Of a stretch of 64,000 nt of DNA, positions 16,714 to 26,917 are shown one piece after another. Numbering within the stretch: the stretch's first letter is position 1; each line of letters opens with the position of its first letter. The notes beneath the pieces are model-generated. The model saw only the letters and a list, made by a program, of their open reading frames with translations, made no database searches and was not told the DNA's origin. This stretch comes from Nocardia cyriacigeorgica NBRC 100375. GTDB lineage: Bacteria; Actinomycetota; Actinomycetes; Mycobacteriales; Mycobacteriaceae. The stretch spans positions 62,001-126,000 of the forward strand of contig NZ_BAFY01000031.1 of assembly GCF_000308555.1 (NCBI RefSeq), in the 5' to 3' direction. The position numbers were made by a program, and so were the translations under genes.

Positions 16714-18014
16714 TGCGCAAACCAACGGTGCTCGGTGGCCGGTCGATGCCATCGCGTAAGCGTGCGATGCGCCGCACCGCGGCCGTCGCGGTCGGACTCA
16801 CCCTGGCGCTCGGCGTCACCGGGTGTCAGTGGGACGGGCTGAACTCGCTACCGATGCCCGGTAACGAGGGCACCGGCGAGGGCGCGTATCAGGTGCGGAT
16901 TCAGATGCCGAATGTCACCACGCTGACCCGTAATTCGCCGGTCCGCGTCGATGACGTCGCGGTCGGCACCGTCACCGGGATCGAGGTGGAGGGCTGGCAC
17001 GCGCTGGTCACCGTCTCGCTCAATCCCGATGTGGTGCTGCCCGCCAACGCGGTGGCCAAGATCGGGCAGACCAGTCTGCTCGGCAGCAACCACGTGGAGC
17101 TGGCGCCGCCGCAGAACGTGGAGCCGCAGGGCAGGCTGAGCGACGGCGACCTGATCCCGCTCGACCGCGCCGGCGCCTACCCGACCACCGAACAGGTGCT
17201 GTCGTCGCTGTCGGTGGTGCTCAACGGCGGCGGTATCTCGCAGCTCGAGACCATCACACGCGAACTGAACGCGGCCTTCGTCGGCAACGAGGACGAGATC
17301 CGCGATCTGCTGCCGCAGCTCAACGACCTGACCACCAACCTGCAATCGCAGACCAACGACATCATCGCCGCGATGGCCGGGCTGGACCGGCTCGGCGGTC
17401 AGCTGAATCAGCAGAAGGACCTGGTGGCCGACGCCATCGAGCAGATCCACCCGGCACTGACCGTGCTGGCCGATCGCCGCGAGAACATCACCCATACGCT
17501 CACCGCGCTCGGCGACCTCAGCGACGTCACCCAGCGGATCATCGACAACGCCGGCGACAACCTGAAGGCGAATCTCGCCGCCCTCGGCCCGGTCCTGCAA
17601 ACCCTGGCCGACACCGGCAACAACCTCACCGAGGCGTTGAAGATCGCGTTGACGTTCCCGTTCCCGATGAAGAACCTCGGCAACGCCATCAAGGGCGATT
17701 ACCTCAACCTGTTCATGACGGTGGATATGACCGGCAAGCGCCTGGACTCCAACTTCCTCACCGGAACCCCGCTCGGCGGCCGGTTCGGCGGCGTGGAAGG
17801 CGTGCTCGGTACCTTCGCGCCGGATACCGCCGGGCAGCAAGGTAATCCGCTGACCACACCGATGCAGCCACCGGCCGGTCAACCCGGTGCGCCCGCACCC
17901 ACGATCCCCGGGCTGCCGCCGATTCCGGGCCTGCCCGCCATTCCCGGGCTGACCGTGCCGCTGCCAGGCGCGGCCGCACCGGCACCCGCGCCGGAAGGGG
18001 GACAGGGGCGGTGA
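16710..18014 (+). CDS. mce4E: Mce4E lipoprotein (LprN-like)
   Basis: A 434-aa lipoprotein member of the Mce4 complex. The N-terminus has twin arginines, a hydrophobic stretch (VAVGLTLALGVTGC) and a lipobox whose cysteine is at about residue 39. The Mce domain (NSPVRVDDVAVGTVTGIEV) follows. The tail has repeated IPGLP units. ATG at 16710 overlaps the mce4D TGA; the longer upstream frame is a shadow inside mce4D. Confidence 0.94.
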   Translation: MMRKPTVLGGRSMPSRKRAMRRTAAVAVGLTLALGVTGCQWDGLNSLPMPGNEGTGEGAYQVRIQMPNVTTLTRNSPVRVDDVAVGTVTGIEVEGWHALVTVSLNPDVVLPANAVAKIGQTSLLGSNHVELAPPQNVEPQGRLSDGDLIPLDRAGAYPTTEQVLSSLSVVLNGGGISQLETITRELNAAFVGNEDEIRDLLPQLNDLTTNLQSQTNDIIAAMAGLDRLGGQLNQQKDLVADAIEQIHPALTVLADRRENITHTLTALGDLSDVTQRIIDNAGDNLKANLAALGPVLQTLADTGNNLTEALKIALTFPFPMKNLGNAIKGDYLNLFMTVDMTGKRLDSNFLTGTPLGGRFGGVEGVLGTFAPDTAGQQGNPLTTPMQPPAGQPGAPAPTIPGLPPIPGLPAIPGLTVPLPGAAAPAPAPEGGQGR

Positions 18015-19447
18015 CGCTCACCAAATTCGTCAAGATCCAGCTGGCGATCTTCTCCGTACTCACCGTGATCGGCCTGGTCGTCATGGGCGGCACCTACATC
18101 GGTGTGCCCGCGATGCTCGGTATCGGCCGCTACAAGGTCACCGTGCAACTCGAGGCGACCGGCGGGCTGTACCAGCAGGCGAACGTGGCCTTCCGCGGCA
18201 CGAACGTCGGCAAGGTGACCGAGGTCCGGCTGACACCCGAAGGGGTGGAGGCGGATCTGTCCATCGACAGCGACTACAAGATCCCCAGCGACTCCGAAGC
18301 GTGGGTGCGCAGCGTGTCGGCGATCGGCGAACAGTACGTCGACCTGGTGCCGATCGAAGGCGGCGGCGACGGAAACCTCTACGACGGCAGCGTGATTCCG
18401 GTGGAGCGGACCAAGCTGCCGCAGGATGTCGGCGCCCTGCTGGACCAGACCGACCGGCTGCTGTCCAGTGTCGCCGACACCCGGCTGCGTCAGGTGATCG
18501 ACGAGGCGTTCCGCGCATTCAACGGCGCGGGCCCGGACCTGCAGCGCTTCATCGACTCGGCGGCCCTGCTGGTGCAGGAGGCCAAGGACAGTGCCGAGCC
18601 GACCAAACAGCTGATCGAGCAGATCGGCCCGCTGCTGGACACCCAGGTTCGCTCCGAGGACGCCATCCGCTCCTGGACCGCCGACCTGGCAACGGTGACC
18701 GATCAACTGCGCGAACACGATCCGGCGCTGCGCAATATCCTGCGCGACGGACCGGCCGCGCTGGAAACCGTCACCAACCAGTTCGACTCGCTGCGCCCGA
18801 CCCTGCCGCTGCTGCTGGCCAATCTGGTGAGCCTCGGCCAGGTCGCGGTCACCTACCACGCGGGCGTCGAACAGATCCTGGTCGTCTACCCGCCGCTGGT
18901 CGCGGCGCTGCTGACCTCGATTCGCGGGCCGCTGGAGTACGGCGCGATGGTCGACTTCATGACCACCCTCAACGATCCGCCGCCGTGCACCACCGGATTC
19001 CTGCCGCCGGATCAGCGGCGTTCGCCGGCCGACCTCACCCCGATCGACACGCCGTCCGGCCTGTACTGCAAGGTTCCGCAGGATTCGCCGGTCGCCGTGC
19101 GCGGCATCCGCAACACCCCCTGCGCGGAGTTCCCCGGACGGCGAGCGCCCTCACCGGAGCTGTGCCGCACCGGGTACGTTCCGGAGGGCAACAACCCGCC
19201 CTTCGGCCCGCCGCAGCCCGTCGCCCCCGCCTCCGCGCCGCTGATCCCGGGCTCGGCCCCGGCCGGTGCGCCGTCGGTGGGATCGGGCGCAATGACCACG
19301 CCCGCCGCCGCCAGGTCCTACGATCCGGGCACGGGCGTCTATATCGGCACCGATGGCCGCACCTACCGGCAGGGAAATATCGAACCTGGCGGATCGGGCA
19401 CGGTCCCGTCGAGTTGGCAAGCGATGTTCGAGGAGCAGCAACGATGA
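18011..19447 (+). CDS. mce4F: Mce4F protein
   Basis: A 478-aa last MCE subunit: membrane anchor IQLAIFSVLTVIGLVVMGG, Mce domain ATGGLYQQANVAFRGTNVGK, long helices, several cysteines and a Pro-rich C-terminal tail. GTG at 18011 overlaps the mce4E TGA. It is somewhat shorter than M. tuberculosis Mce4F in the tail. Its stop overlaps the ATG of the first mce-associated gene. Confidence 0.94.
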   Translation: MTLTKFVKIQLAIFSVLTVIGLVVMGGTYIGVPAMLGIGRYKVTVQLEATGGLYQQANVAFRGTNVGKVTEVRLTPEGVEADLSIDSDYKIPSDSEAWVRSVSAIGEQYVDLVPIEGGGDGNLYDGSVIPVERTKLPQDVGALLDQTDRLLSSVADTRLRQVIDEAFRAFNGAGPDLQRFIDSAALLVQEAKDSAEPTKQLIEQIGPLLDTQVRSEDAIRSWTADLATVTDQLREHDPALRNILRDGPAALETVTNQFDSLRPTLPLLLANLVSLGQVAVTYHAGVEQILVVYPPLVAALLTSIRGPLEYGAMVDFMTTLNDPPPCTTGFLPPDQRRSPADLTPIDTPSGLYCKVPQDSPVAVRGIRNTPCAEFPGRRAPSPELCRTGYVPEGNNPPFGPPQPVAPASAPLIPGSAPAGAPSVGSGAMTTPAAARSYDPGTGVYIGTDGRTYRQGNIEPGGSGTVPSSWQAMFEEQQR

Positions 19448-20451
19448 GCGAAAAGAACAACAGCCGGACTCGTCGGCGCGCGAGCCGTTCCGCGGGCCCG
19501 CCGATCGACGACCTGCGCACCGAGGCGCTATCGGCCTCGGATACGGACCGCAGCGATGCGGTCGAGCCCGGTACCGCCGTACCGGGCTCTGCCCGTGTTC
19601 GGGGGGAGGAATCGGACAAGACGGACACGCGTTCGGTTGCGGGGGCCGGGGCCGGAGGTGCTGCTGCGGACACGGTGAAGGTGGGGGCGGGCGCGACCGG
19701 GTCGGCCGCGGACACGGTCGAGCCGAGCTCCGACACGGCCAAGGCAGATGCTGACACGGTCAAGCTGAGCTCCGACACGGCGAACGCCGATGCCGACACC
19801 GTCAAGCTGAGCACCGGCATGGCGAAGACGGATGCCGGCACCGCCGAGGCCGACACGGTGAAGCTGAGCATGGCTTCGGCACAGACCGACGCCGACACCG
19901 TGAAGCTGGACAAGGCGACCTCGGGCCCGGCCGACTCGGGCTCCGCCGACGACAAGCGCCCCCGTCGTTCCGCTGCCCGCATACTCGCCGTCGCCGCCTC
20001 GACCATCCTCGCCCTCGCTCTGGTGGCCGGTGCGGTGATCTCGGTGTTCGCGATGCGTTCCACCGAAGAACGCGACGCCCTGCGTGCCGAGTACATCCAG
20101 ACCGCCCGCCAGACCGTGCTGAATCTGACCACCATCCGCGCGGACACGGCCAAGGAGGACATCGACCGCATCCTCACCATGGCCTCCGGTGAATTCAAGG
20201 ACGAGTTCAACGGCCGGGTCGACCCCTTCACCGAGGTGGTCAAGCAGGCCAAGGTGCAGTCCACCGGCGAGGTCGTCGAGGCCGCACTGGAAAGCTCGGA
20301 CGACGACTCCGCGCGCGTACTGGTGGCCGCCAAACAGACCGTGACCAATGCGGGCCAGGAAGGTCCGCAACTGCGGTACTACCGATTCCGGATCACCGTC
20401 ACCAACAGCGATTCCGGTATGACCGCTTCTGATGTGGAGTTCGTGGCATGA
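19444..20451 (+). CDS. Mce-associated membrane protein with repetitive N-terminal region
   Basis: A 335-aa mce-associated (Mas) protein, the position of Rv3493c. Residues 1-175 are predicted cytoplasmic, acidic and Thr/Ala-rich; residues about 178-200 (ILAVAASTILALALVAGAVI) are one membrane segment; the rest is the conserved extracytoplasmic Mas domain. Mas proteins stabilise Mce complexes. Unusual is a run of six ADTV(K/E) units between about residues 75 and 155, mostly at a 14-residue period. ATG at 19444 overlaps the mce4F TGA. Confidence 0.88.
   Translation: MSEKNNSRTRRRASRSAGPPIDDLRTEALSASDTDRSDAVEPGTAVPGSARVRGEESDKTDTRSVAGAGAGGAAADTVKVGAGATGSAADTVEPSSDTAKADADTVKLSSDTANADADTVKLSTGMAKTDAGTAEADTVKLSMASAQTDADTVKLDKATSGPADSGSADDKRPRRSAARILAVAASTILALALVAGAVISVFAMRSTEERDALRAEYIQTARQTVLNLTTIRADTAKEDIDRILTMASGEFKDEFNGRVDPFTEVVKQAKVQSTGEVVEAALESSDDDSARVLVAAKQTVTNAGQEGPQLRYYRFRITVTNSDSGMTASDVEFVA
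19669..19917 (+). repeat. 42-bp-period tandem repeat in the mce-associated gene
   Basis: A GACAC-GT-type Asp-Thr-Val codon block recurs at 19669, 19711, 19753, 19795, 19852 and 19894, giving spacings of 42, 42, 42, 57 and 42 bp. All spacings are multiples of three, so the frame is kept. Confidence 0.85.
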
Positions 20452-20942
20452 GTGCTTTGGGTTTGCGTACCAAGATCTTGCTCGGTGTGACGGCGGTCGT
20501 GGTCACCGCGTCGGCGATCATCCTCGGCATCAACGGCTACCGCTACTGGGACGACCAGCGATCCGAGGATTCCCGCGCCGCCGCGGTCGAAGCCGCCAGC
20601 CGCACCGTCTCGGCCATGTTCAGCTACGAACACACCACGGTCGAAACCGAACTGCCGAAGGCCGCCGACAACCTCGCCGACCCGTTCCGCAAGGACTACC
20701 TGACGCTGATCGAGAAGGCCATCGTCCCCGGCGCCAAGGAAAAACAACTCACCGTAGCCGCCACCACCCAAGCCGCAGGCGTAGTCTCCGCCGACCGCGC
20801 CCACGCCGTCGTCATGCTGTACCTGAACCAGGTCACCACCAGCAAAGACAGCCCCCAGGGCACCACCTCGGGCAGCCGGGTGCGGGTGGAGATGGACAAG
20901 TCCGACGACCGGTGGCTGGTCGCGTCGGTGACACCGATCTGA
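20448..20942 (+). CDS. Mce-associated membrane protein (second)
   Basis: A 164-aa single-pass membrane protein (ILLGVTAVVVTASAIILGIN) with an extracytoplasmic Mas-type domain, at the position of Rv3492c. It overlaps the preceding Mas gene by ATGA and ends the ten-gene mce4 operon. No clear hairpin terminator is visible in the 57 bp before the convergent sensor kinase gene. Confidence 0.87.
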   Translation: MSALGLRTKILLGVTAVVVTASAIILGINGYRYWDDQRSEDSRAAAVEAASRTVSAMFSYEHTTVETELPKAADNLADPFRKDYLTLIEKAIVPGAKEKQLTVAATTQAAGVVSADRAHAVVMLYLNQVTTSKDSPQGTTSGSRVRVEMDKSDDRWLVASVTPI

Positions 20943-20999
20943 GCTGAGCGGACGAGCCCCGACTCATCGCTTACGCGACCGGCCTCGAGGCGCGCAGGT

Positions 21000-22526
21000 T
21001 CACCTCGGCGTCGACTGCCCGCGCGGCAATCGGACGGTGAAGGTGGTTCCCTCGCCGACAGCGCTGTGCACGTCCACGCTTCCGCCGTGTGCGGTGACCA
21101 GGGCTTGCACGATCGACAGCCCGAGTCCGGTCCCGCCGCTGTCGCGGCTGCGTGAGGTGTCGGTGCGGTAGAAGCGTTCGAAGATGCGGGCGGCTTCCTC
21201 GGCGGGTAGGCCGGGGCCGGTATCTGCGACTTCGAGCCCGACCTCGTCGTCGCCCGGGGTCAGTGCGACGGTGATCGCCGCGTCGGGCGGGGTGTGGACG
21301 AGAGCGTTGTTCAGCAGGTTGGCCAGCACCTGGCGGAGCCGGGCGGCGTCGCCGGCGACCTCGTAGGTCCCGGTTCCCGGCCGCGCGTCGAGATCGATGG
21401 GGCGCGACGGCAGGTCGGGATGGCGGGCCGCGGCCGCGGCGCGGGCGCTGTGCACGGCGTCGCTGGCCAGGGCCAGCAGATCGACCGGTTCCCGTTCGAG
21501 GGGACGCTGGGCGTCGAGCCGGGCCAGCATCAGCAGATCGCCCACCAGCACGCTCATTCGATTGGCTTCGCTCTCGATCCGTTCCATGAACAGGCCCGCA
21601 TCAGTGGCCGCGCCCTGGCGGTGCAGCTCGGCGAAACCGCGGATAGTGGTGAGCGGGGTGCGCAGTTCGTGGCTGGCGTCGGCGACGAACCGGCGCATCT
21701 TGGCCTCGGATCGGCGCGCCGCCTCTTCGGAGGCCTCCGTCGCCGCGAAACCGGCCTGGATCTGGGTGAGCATGGCGTTGAGCGAGGTAGCAAGGCTGTC
21801 GACCTCGGTATTATTGCCGCGCACCGGAACCCGCCGATGCAGATCACCGGCGGCGATCTCGGCGGCGATCTCCTCGACCTCGACCAGCCGCCGCAGACTG
21901 CGCCGGATGACGAAGTACGCCGCCACCGCCATCGCCGCCAGCACCAACGCGCCGATGACGAGTTCCAGCATGATGAGCCGGTCGATGATGGCCTCGGTTT
22001 CGTCCATCCGCAACGCGACCAGGCTCGAGCCCTGCGGGGTCTCGAGATTCAGGACCCGCCAGTTCGACGAATCGCCGTCGGTGGATCCGGTGGTGAAGGG
22101 GCCGGTCCCGGCGTCGGCGGGGACATCCGGTGCTCCGGCCGCCCGGTCGTCGAGTTGCAGCACCCGGCCGGACGAATCCTGAACCCGCGCGTAGAACAGC
22201 ACCGGTGGGCGTTCGAAGCCGGGACGCCCGGGCAACCGGTGTAATGCGGGCCCGCCTGGACTCGCCCAGGTGTGCGCTGCTTCGACCAGCTGTTGGTCGA
22301 GACGGTCGACCAGCACCGTGCGCAGCGCGGAGGTGACCGCCACCCCCGAGGCCAGCAGTCCGCCCGCCGCCAGCATGACCAGCGCCAGCACCAAGGTGAT
22401 GCGGAGCGGAATGGCGGCGAGTCGATCCGATATCGCCTGCTTGGCCGAACCCAGCCAGGTGGCGGCCTGCGCGCCTCCACCGGACGTTTTCTCGGCTCGC
22501 GTCTCGGCGTCCGTGGAGATTTTCAC
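21000..22526 (-). CDS. Sensor histidine kinase (TrcS/MprB-like architecture)
   Basis: A 508-aa sensor kinase: TM1 about 41-63, extracytoplasmic sensor about 64-183, TM2 about 184-206, HAMP, HisKA with phosphoacceptor His286 in ASHELRTPLTTI, and HATPase_c with N box (NLLNNALVHT), DTGPGLP and GTGLGLSIV. GTG at 22526 overlaps the TGA of the response regulator (GTGA), so the two are translationally coupled. The signal is unknown. It resembles TrcS more than other mycobacterial kinases but orthology is not certain. It is convergent with the mce4 operon. Confidence 0.9.
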   Translation of the reverse strand: MKISTDAETRAEKTSGGGAQAATWLGSAKQAISDRLAAIPLRITLVLALVMLAAGGLLASGVAVTSALRTVLVDRLDQQLVEAAHTWASPGGPALHRLPGRPGFERPPVLFYARVQDSSGRVLQLDDRAAGAPDVPADAGTGPFTTGSTDGDSSNWRVLNLETPQGSSLVALRMDETEAIIDRLIMLELVIGALVLAAMAVAAYFVIRRSLRRLVEVEEIAAEIAAGDLHRRVPVRGNNTEVDSLATSLNAMLTQIQAGFAATEASEEAARRSEAKMRRFVADASHELRTPLTTIRGFAELHRQGAATDAGLFMERIESEANRMSVLVGDLLMLARLDAQRPLEREPVDLLALASDAVHSARAAAAARHPDLPSRPIDLDARPGTGTYEVAGDAARLRQVLANLLNNALVHTPPDAAITVALTPGDDEVGLEVADTGPGLPAEEAARIFERFYRTDTSRSRDSGGTGLGLSIVQALVTAHGGSVDVHSAVGEGTTFTVRLPRGQSTPR

Positions 22527-23248
22527 CGCCGCCCGCTATCGGGTTCGCGCAGCACATATCCCACCCCACGCAACGTATGAATCAGCCGCTGCTCACCGGT
22601 GTCGACCTTCTTGCGCAGATACGACACATAGGTCTCCACCACTCCGACCTCACCGCCGAAGTCGTAGCGCCACACGTGATCCAGGATGCGTGGCTTACTC
22701 AGTACCGTGCCCGCGTTGACGATGAAGTACCGCAGCAGGGTGAATTCGGTGGGCGACAACGACACCGGCGCGCCGGATTTCCACACCTCGTGCGTGTCGT
22801 CGTCGAGTTCGATATCGGCGAACCGCAAGCGGGCACGCGGCGGTGCCGGGTTCACCTGACCGGCGCGGCGCAGGATCACCCGCAGCCGCGCCACCACCTC
22901 TTCGAGGCTGAACGGTTTGGTGACGTAGTCATCGGCGCCGAGGGTCAGGCCGGTCACCTTGTCGTGCACCTCGTCGCGGGCGGTGAGAAACAGCACCGGC
23001 GCGTCGAAACCGTCGGCCCGCAGCCGGCGCAGCAGGCCGAACCCGTCCATACCGGGCATCATCACGTCGACGATGAGGGCCTGTGGCCGGAACGTCCGCG
23101 CCAGATCCAGCGCTTGCGCGCCGTCGGCGGCGGTGGCCACCTCGAAGCCCTGAAAGCGCAGGCTGACATCGAGCAGTTCGACGATCATCGGCTCATCGTC
23201 GACCACCAGCACCCTGGCCTCGGGCGTCTGTTGCGGCGTACCGGTCAT
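22523..23248 (-). CDS. OmpR/PhoB-family response regulator (TrcR-like)
   Basis: A 241-aa regulator: receiver domain with acidic pair DDE at about 17-19, phosphoacceptor Asp61 in IVDVMMPGMDG, conserved Thr and Lys (LTARDE, VTKPF), then a winged-helix DNA-binding domain (SLSPTEFTLLRYFIVNAGTV, VVETYVSYLRKKVD). It is first in a two-gene operon with the sensor kinase. Targets cannot be inferred; the position between mce4 and otsA raises cell-envelope control as a possibility. Confidence 0.9.
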   Translation of the reverse strand: MTGTPQQTPEARVLVVDDEPMIVELLDVSLRFQGFEVATAADGAQALDLARTFRPQALIVDVMMPGMDGFGLLRRLRADGFDAPVLFLTARDEVHDKVTGLTLGADDYVTKPFSLEEVVARLRVILRRAGQVNPAPPRARLRFADIELDDDTHEVWKSGAPVSLSPTEFTLLRYFIVNAGTVLSKPRILDHVWRYDFGGEVGVVETYVSYLRKKVDTGEQRLIHTLRGVGYVLREPDSGRR

Positions 23249-23316
23249 GCTACCATGCTGGCCGGTGGCGCTGGGATCCGGCTGCGGACTGGCTGTGTGG
23301 TTGCTGTGAACCGCCG

Positions 23317-24969
<1,653 letters not shown>

Positions 24970-25129
24970 CTGGTCCACTCACGCATCCTTGTCTGAGGGC
25001 GGCGTGCGACTGCCCGTCATGGGTCGGCTGTCGCCTTCGGGCCGTCGCTCACGCCGCGCTGCGCTTCGCTGTTCCCGGTTTCAGTTGTCGAAAGGATCGC
25101 CGGACGTGCCGCCGATCCGGTGCGGCGTC

Positions 25130-25300
25130 TTATTCGCCGCGTGCGCCGGGGCCGATGCCGAGCATCGACAGCAGCATCCGGCATTCGTCCGCGTCGGCCG
25201 CGTAGGCGGCCACGACGCGTTGGGCCTGACGAGCGGTTTCGTCGGCCAGCGGCTCCAGATCCTCGTCGGCGATTCCGTTCGCGCTGCTCTTCGTGGCCAT
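25130..25300 (-). CDS. Small conserved protein upstream of otsA (Rv3489-like)
   Basis: A 56-codon gene starting at ATG 25300 with a strong GGGAGGA ribosome site and ending TAA at 25132-25130. The product begins MATKSSANGIADEDLEPLAD, has an alanine-rich amphipathic helix containing ETARQAQRVVAAYAADADEC and ends GIGPGARGE. A similarly small gene (Rv3489) precedes otsA in M. tuberculosis, which supports it as real. Function is unknown; co-transcription with otsA (160 bp apart, same strand) is likely. Confidence 0.75.
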   Translation of the reverse strand: MATKSSANGIADEDLEPLADETARQAQRVVAAYAADADECRMLLSMLGIGPGARGE

Positions 25301-25462
25301 CTTCAGTCCTCCCGGCGAAATTGCGCTCGTACGTGCGAGTAGTCAATGGTATCTGGCGCGCGGCCCGGACATACCCGGTGCTGGAGCCCACCCGGTGTAC
25401 CGGCCTTCGCGGTACCGATACCGTGGGCAGCGCAGTACCAAACCTTACGAAAGGGTATGCGG

Positions 25463-26296
25463 ATGCCACTGGCCACGGTGAACGGAATTTCACTCAACTA
25501 CCAGGTCAAGGGCGACCGAGCCAAGGGCACCGACGTCAAGGGCGGCGGCCCGCTGGTCGTGATGATCATGGGCACCGGCAGCCCCGGCCGGGTCTGGGAG
25601 CTGCATCAGGTGCCCGCCCTGGTGGCGGCCGGTTACCGGGTGTGCACCTTCGACAATCGCGGTATCGCGCCGTCGTTCGAGGCCGCCGACGGGATGACCA
25701 TCGACCAGTTGGTCGCCGACACCGCGGGCCTGATCGAACTGCTCGACGAGGGCCCGGCCCTGGTCGTGGGCACCTCGATGGGCGCGCGGGTCGCGCAGGA
25801 GCTGGCGCTGGCCCGTCCCGAGCTGGTGCGCAAGGCGGTCTTCCTCGCCGGACACGGGCGCCTGGACCAGTTCCAGAAGACGCTCTCGCTCGGCGAACAC
25901 GAGCTGGACGCGAGCGCCATCGCGCTGCCGCCCAAGTACGAGGCGGCGGTGACCGCGGTGATGAATCTGTCGCCGGCCACGATGGCCGACCCCAATGCCG
26001 CCCGCGACTGGCTCGACCTGTTCGAGTTCACCGGCGGACCGGTCACCCCCGGCATCCGCGCCCAGCGGCGCATGGACCACGATTTCGATCGGGTGCAGGC
26101 CTACCGGGCGATCACCGTGCCATGCCTGGCGGTCGGTTTCGCCGACGACCGGATGATTCCGCCGTACCTGTCGCGTGAGGTCGCCGACGCTATCCCCGGT
26201 GCCCGCTACCAGGAGATTCCCGACGCCGGGCACTACGGCTACCTGGAGCGGCCGGAAGCGGTGAACAAGATCCTGCTCGATTTCTTCGCCTCCTGA
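25463..26296 (+). CDS. bpoC: Alpha/beta hydrolase, BpoC-like
   Basis: A 277-aa alpha/beta hydrolase close in pattern to M. tuberculosis BpoC (Rv0554): VWELHQVPALVAAGYRVCTF, DNRGI, nucleophile Ser105 in VGTSMGARVAQEL, a late acidic block VGFADDRMIPPYLSREVADA and catalytic His in IPDAGHYGYLERPEAV. BpoC was named as a cofactor-free haloperoxidase but is more likely an esterase or thioesterase. Of two ATGs, 25463 sits at proper distance (about 7 nt) from GAAAGGG; 25457 would be too close. Confidence 0.85.
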   Translation: MPLATVNGISLNYQVKGDRAKGTDVKGGGPLVVMIMGTGSPGRVWELHQVPALVAAGYRVCTFDNRGIAPSFEAADGMTIDQLVADTAGLIELLDEGPALVVGTSMGARVAQELALARPELVRKAVFLAGHGRLDQFQKTLSLGEHELDASAIALPPKYEAAVTAVMNLSPATMADPNAARDWLDLFEFTGGPVTPGIRAQRRMDHDFDRVQAYRAITVPCLAVGFADDRMIPPYLSREVADAIPGARYQEIPDAGHYGYLERPEAVNKILLDFFAS

Positions 26297-26448
26297 GCAG
26301 GTCCGGCGAGGTAACCGCCCAGCCGTAACGTATCCCTTGCTAGGGTCGACACAACGCTCGGGGTTTCCGATGCCAGCGGTTCGCGTAACCCGGCGCCGGT
26401 CGACCCAGCAGCGATCCCGTACACAGCGCCAGTATCCAGTGAGGTGAA

Positions 26449-26691
26449 ATGAGCACCAATCCCTTCGACGACGAAGACGGCCGCTTCTTCGTTCTGGTCA
26501 ACGACGAGGAACAGCACTCCCTGTGGCCGGCCTTCGCGGAGGTCCCGGCCGGATGGCGAGTGGTGTTCGGCGAGGACAGCCGCGCCGCCTGCGTCGAGTA
26601 CGTCGAGAAGAACTGGACCGACATGCGTCCCAAGAGCCTGCGCGACGCCATGGCTGCCGACGAGGCGGCCCGCCAGGGCGCCCAGTCCTGA
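26449..26691 (+). CDS. MbtH-family protein
   Basis: An 80-aa MbtH-like chaperone/activator of NRPS adenylation domains. It carries the full signature: [31 protein letters not shown], and [17 protein letters not shown] at 26449 follows GAGGTGAA. No nonribosomal peptide synthetase is in the window, so it is an orphan that must serve synthetases elsewhere. Confidence 0.92.
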   Translation: MSTNPFDDEDGRFFVLVNDEEQHSLWPAFAEVPAGWRVVFGEDSRAACVEYVEKNWTDMRPKSLRDAMAADEAARQGAQS

Positions 26692-26803
26692 CCGCGGTCG
26701 ATACTGCGCCTCGGGACACCGTCGACCGGACTGCGTACCGCATGGCACCGTGAAACCCGGTGTCACGCGGTGCGCACACCCGGTTATGATTGCTCCGCTT
26801 TCC

Positions 26804-26875
26804 GCCTCCTTAGCTCAGTGGTAGAGCACTCGCCTTGTAAGCGAAAGGTCGTCAGTTCAATCCTGACAGGGGGCT
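26804..26875 (+). tRNA. tRNA-Thr(TGT)
   Basis: A 72-nt cloverleaf: acceptor GCCTCCT pairs with AGGGGGC at the 3' end, D stem GCTC/GAGC, anticodon loop CTTGTAA with anticodon TGT (reads ACA), T arm GTCAG-TTCAATC-CTGAC. CCA is not encoded. One C-A mismatch closes the anticodon stem. The 3' part is the attachment site of the integrated element that follows. Confidence 0.95.
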
Positions 26876-26876
26876 C
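26854..26876 (+). repeat. attL core in tRNA-Thr 3' end
   Basis: The 23-bp core covers the T loop, the T-stem 3' strand, the acceptor 3' strand, the discriminator base and one base beyond. An identical copy lies at 34671-34693, and the flanks diverge at both ends. Confidence 0.95.
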
Positions 26877-26886
26877 AATGCGAAAG

Positions 26887-26917
26887 AAAGGCTCTGGCCC
26901 AGGTCAGAGCCTTTTTT
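26887..26917. terminator. Terminator between attL and int, serving tRNA-Thr and int
   Basis: AAAGGCTCTG (26887-26896) pairs with CAGAGCCTTT (26905-26914) around an 8-nt loop, followed by TTT. On the other strand the hairpin follows the int stop codon and is also T-rich. It lies inside the element and substitutes for the chromosomal tRNA terminator displaced to 34700. Confidence 0.85.
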
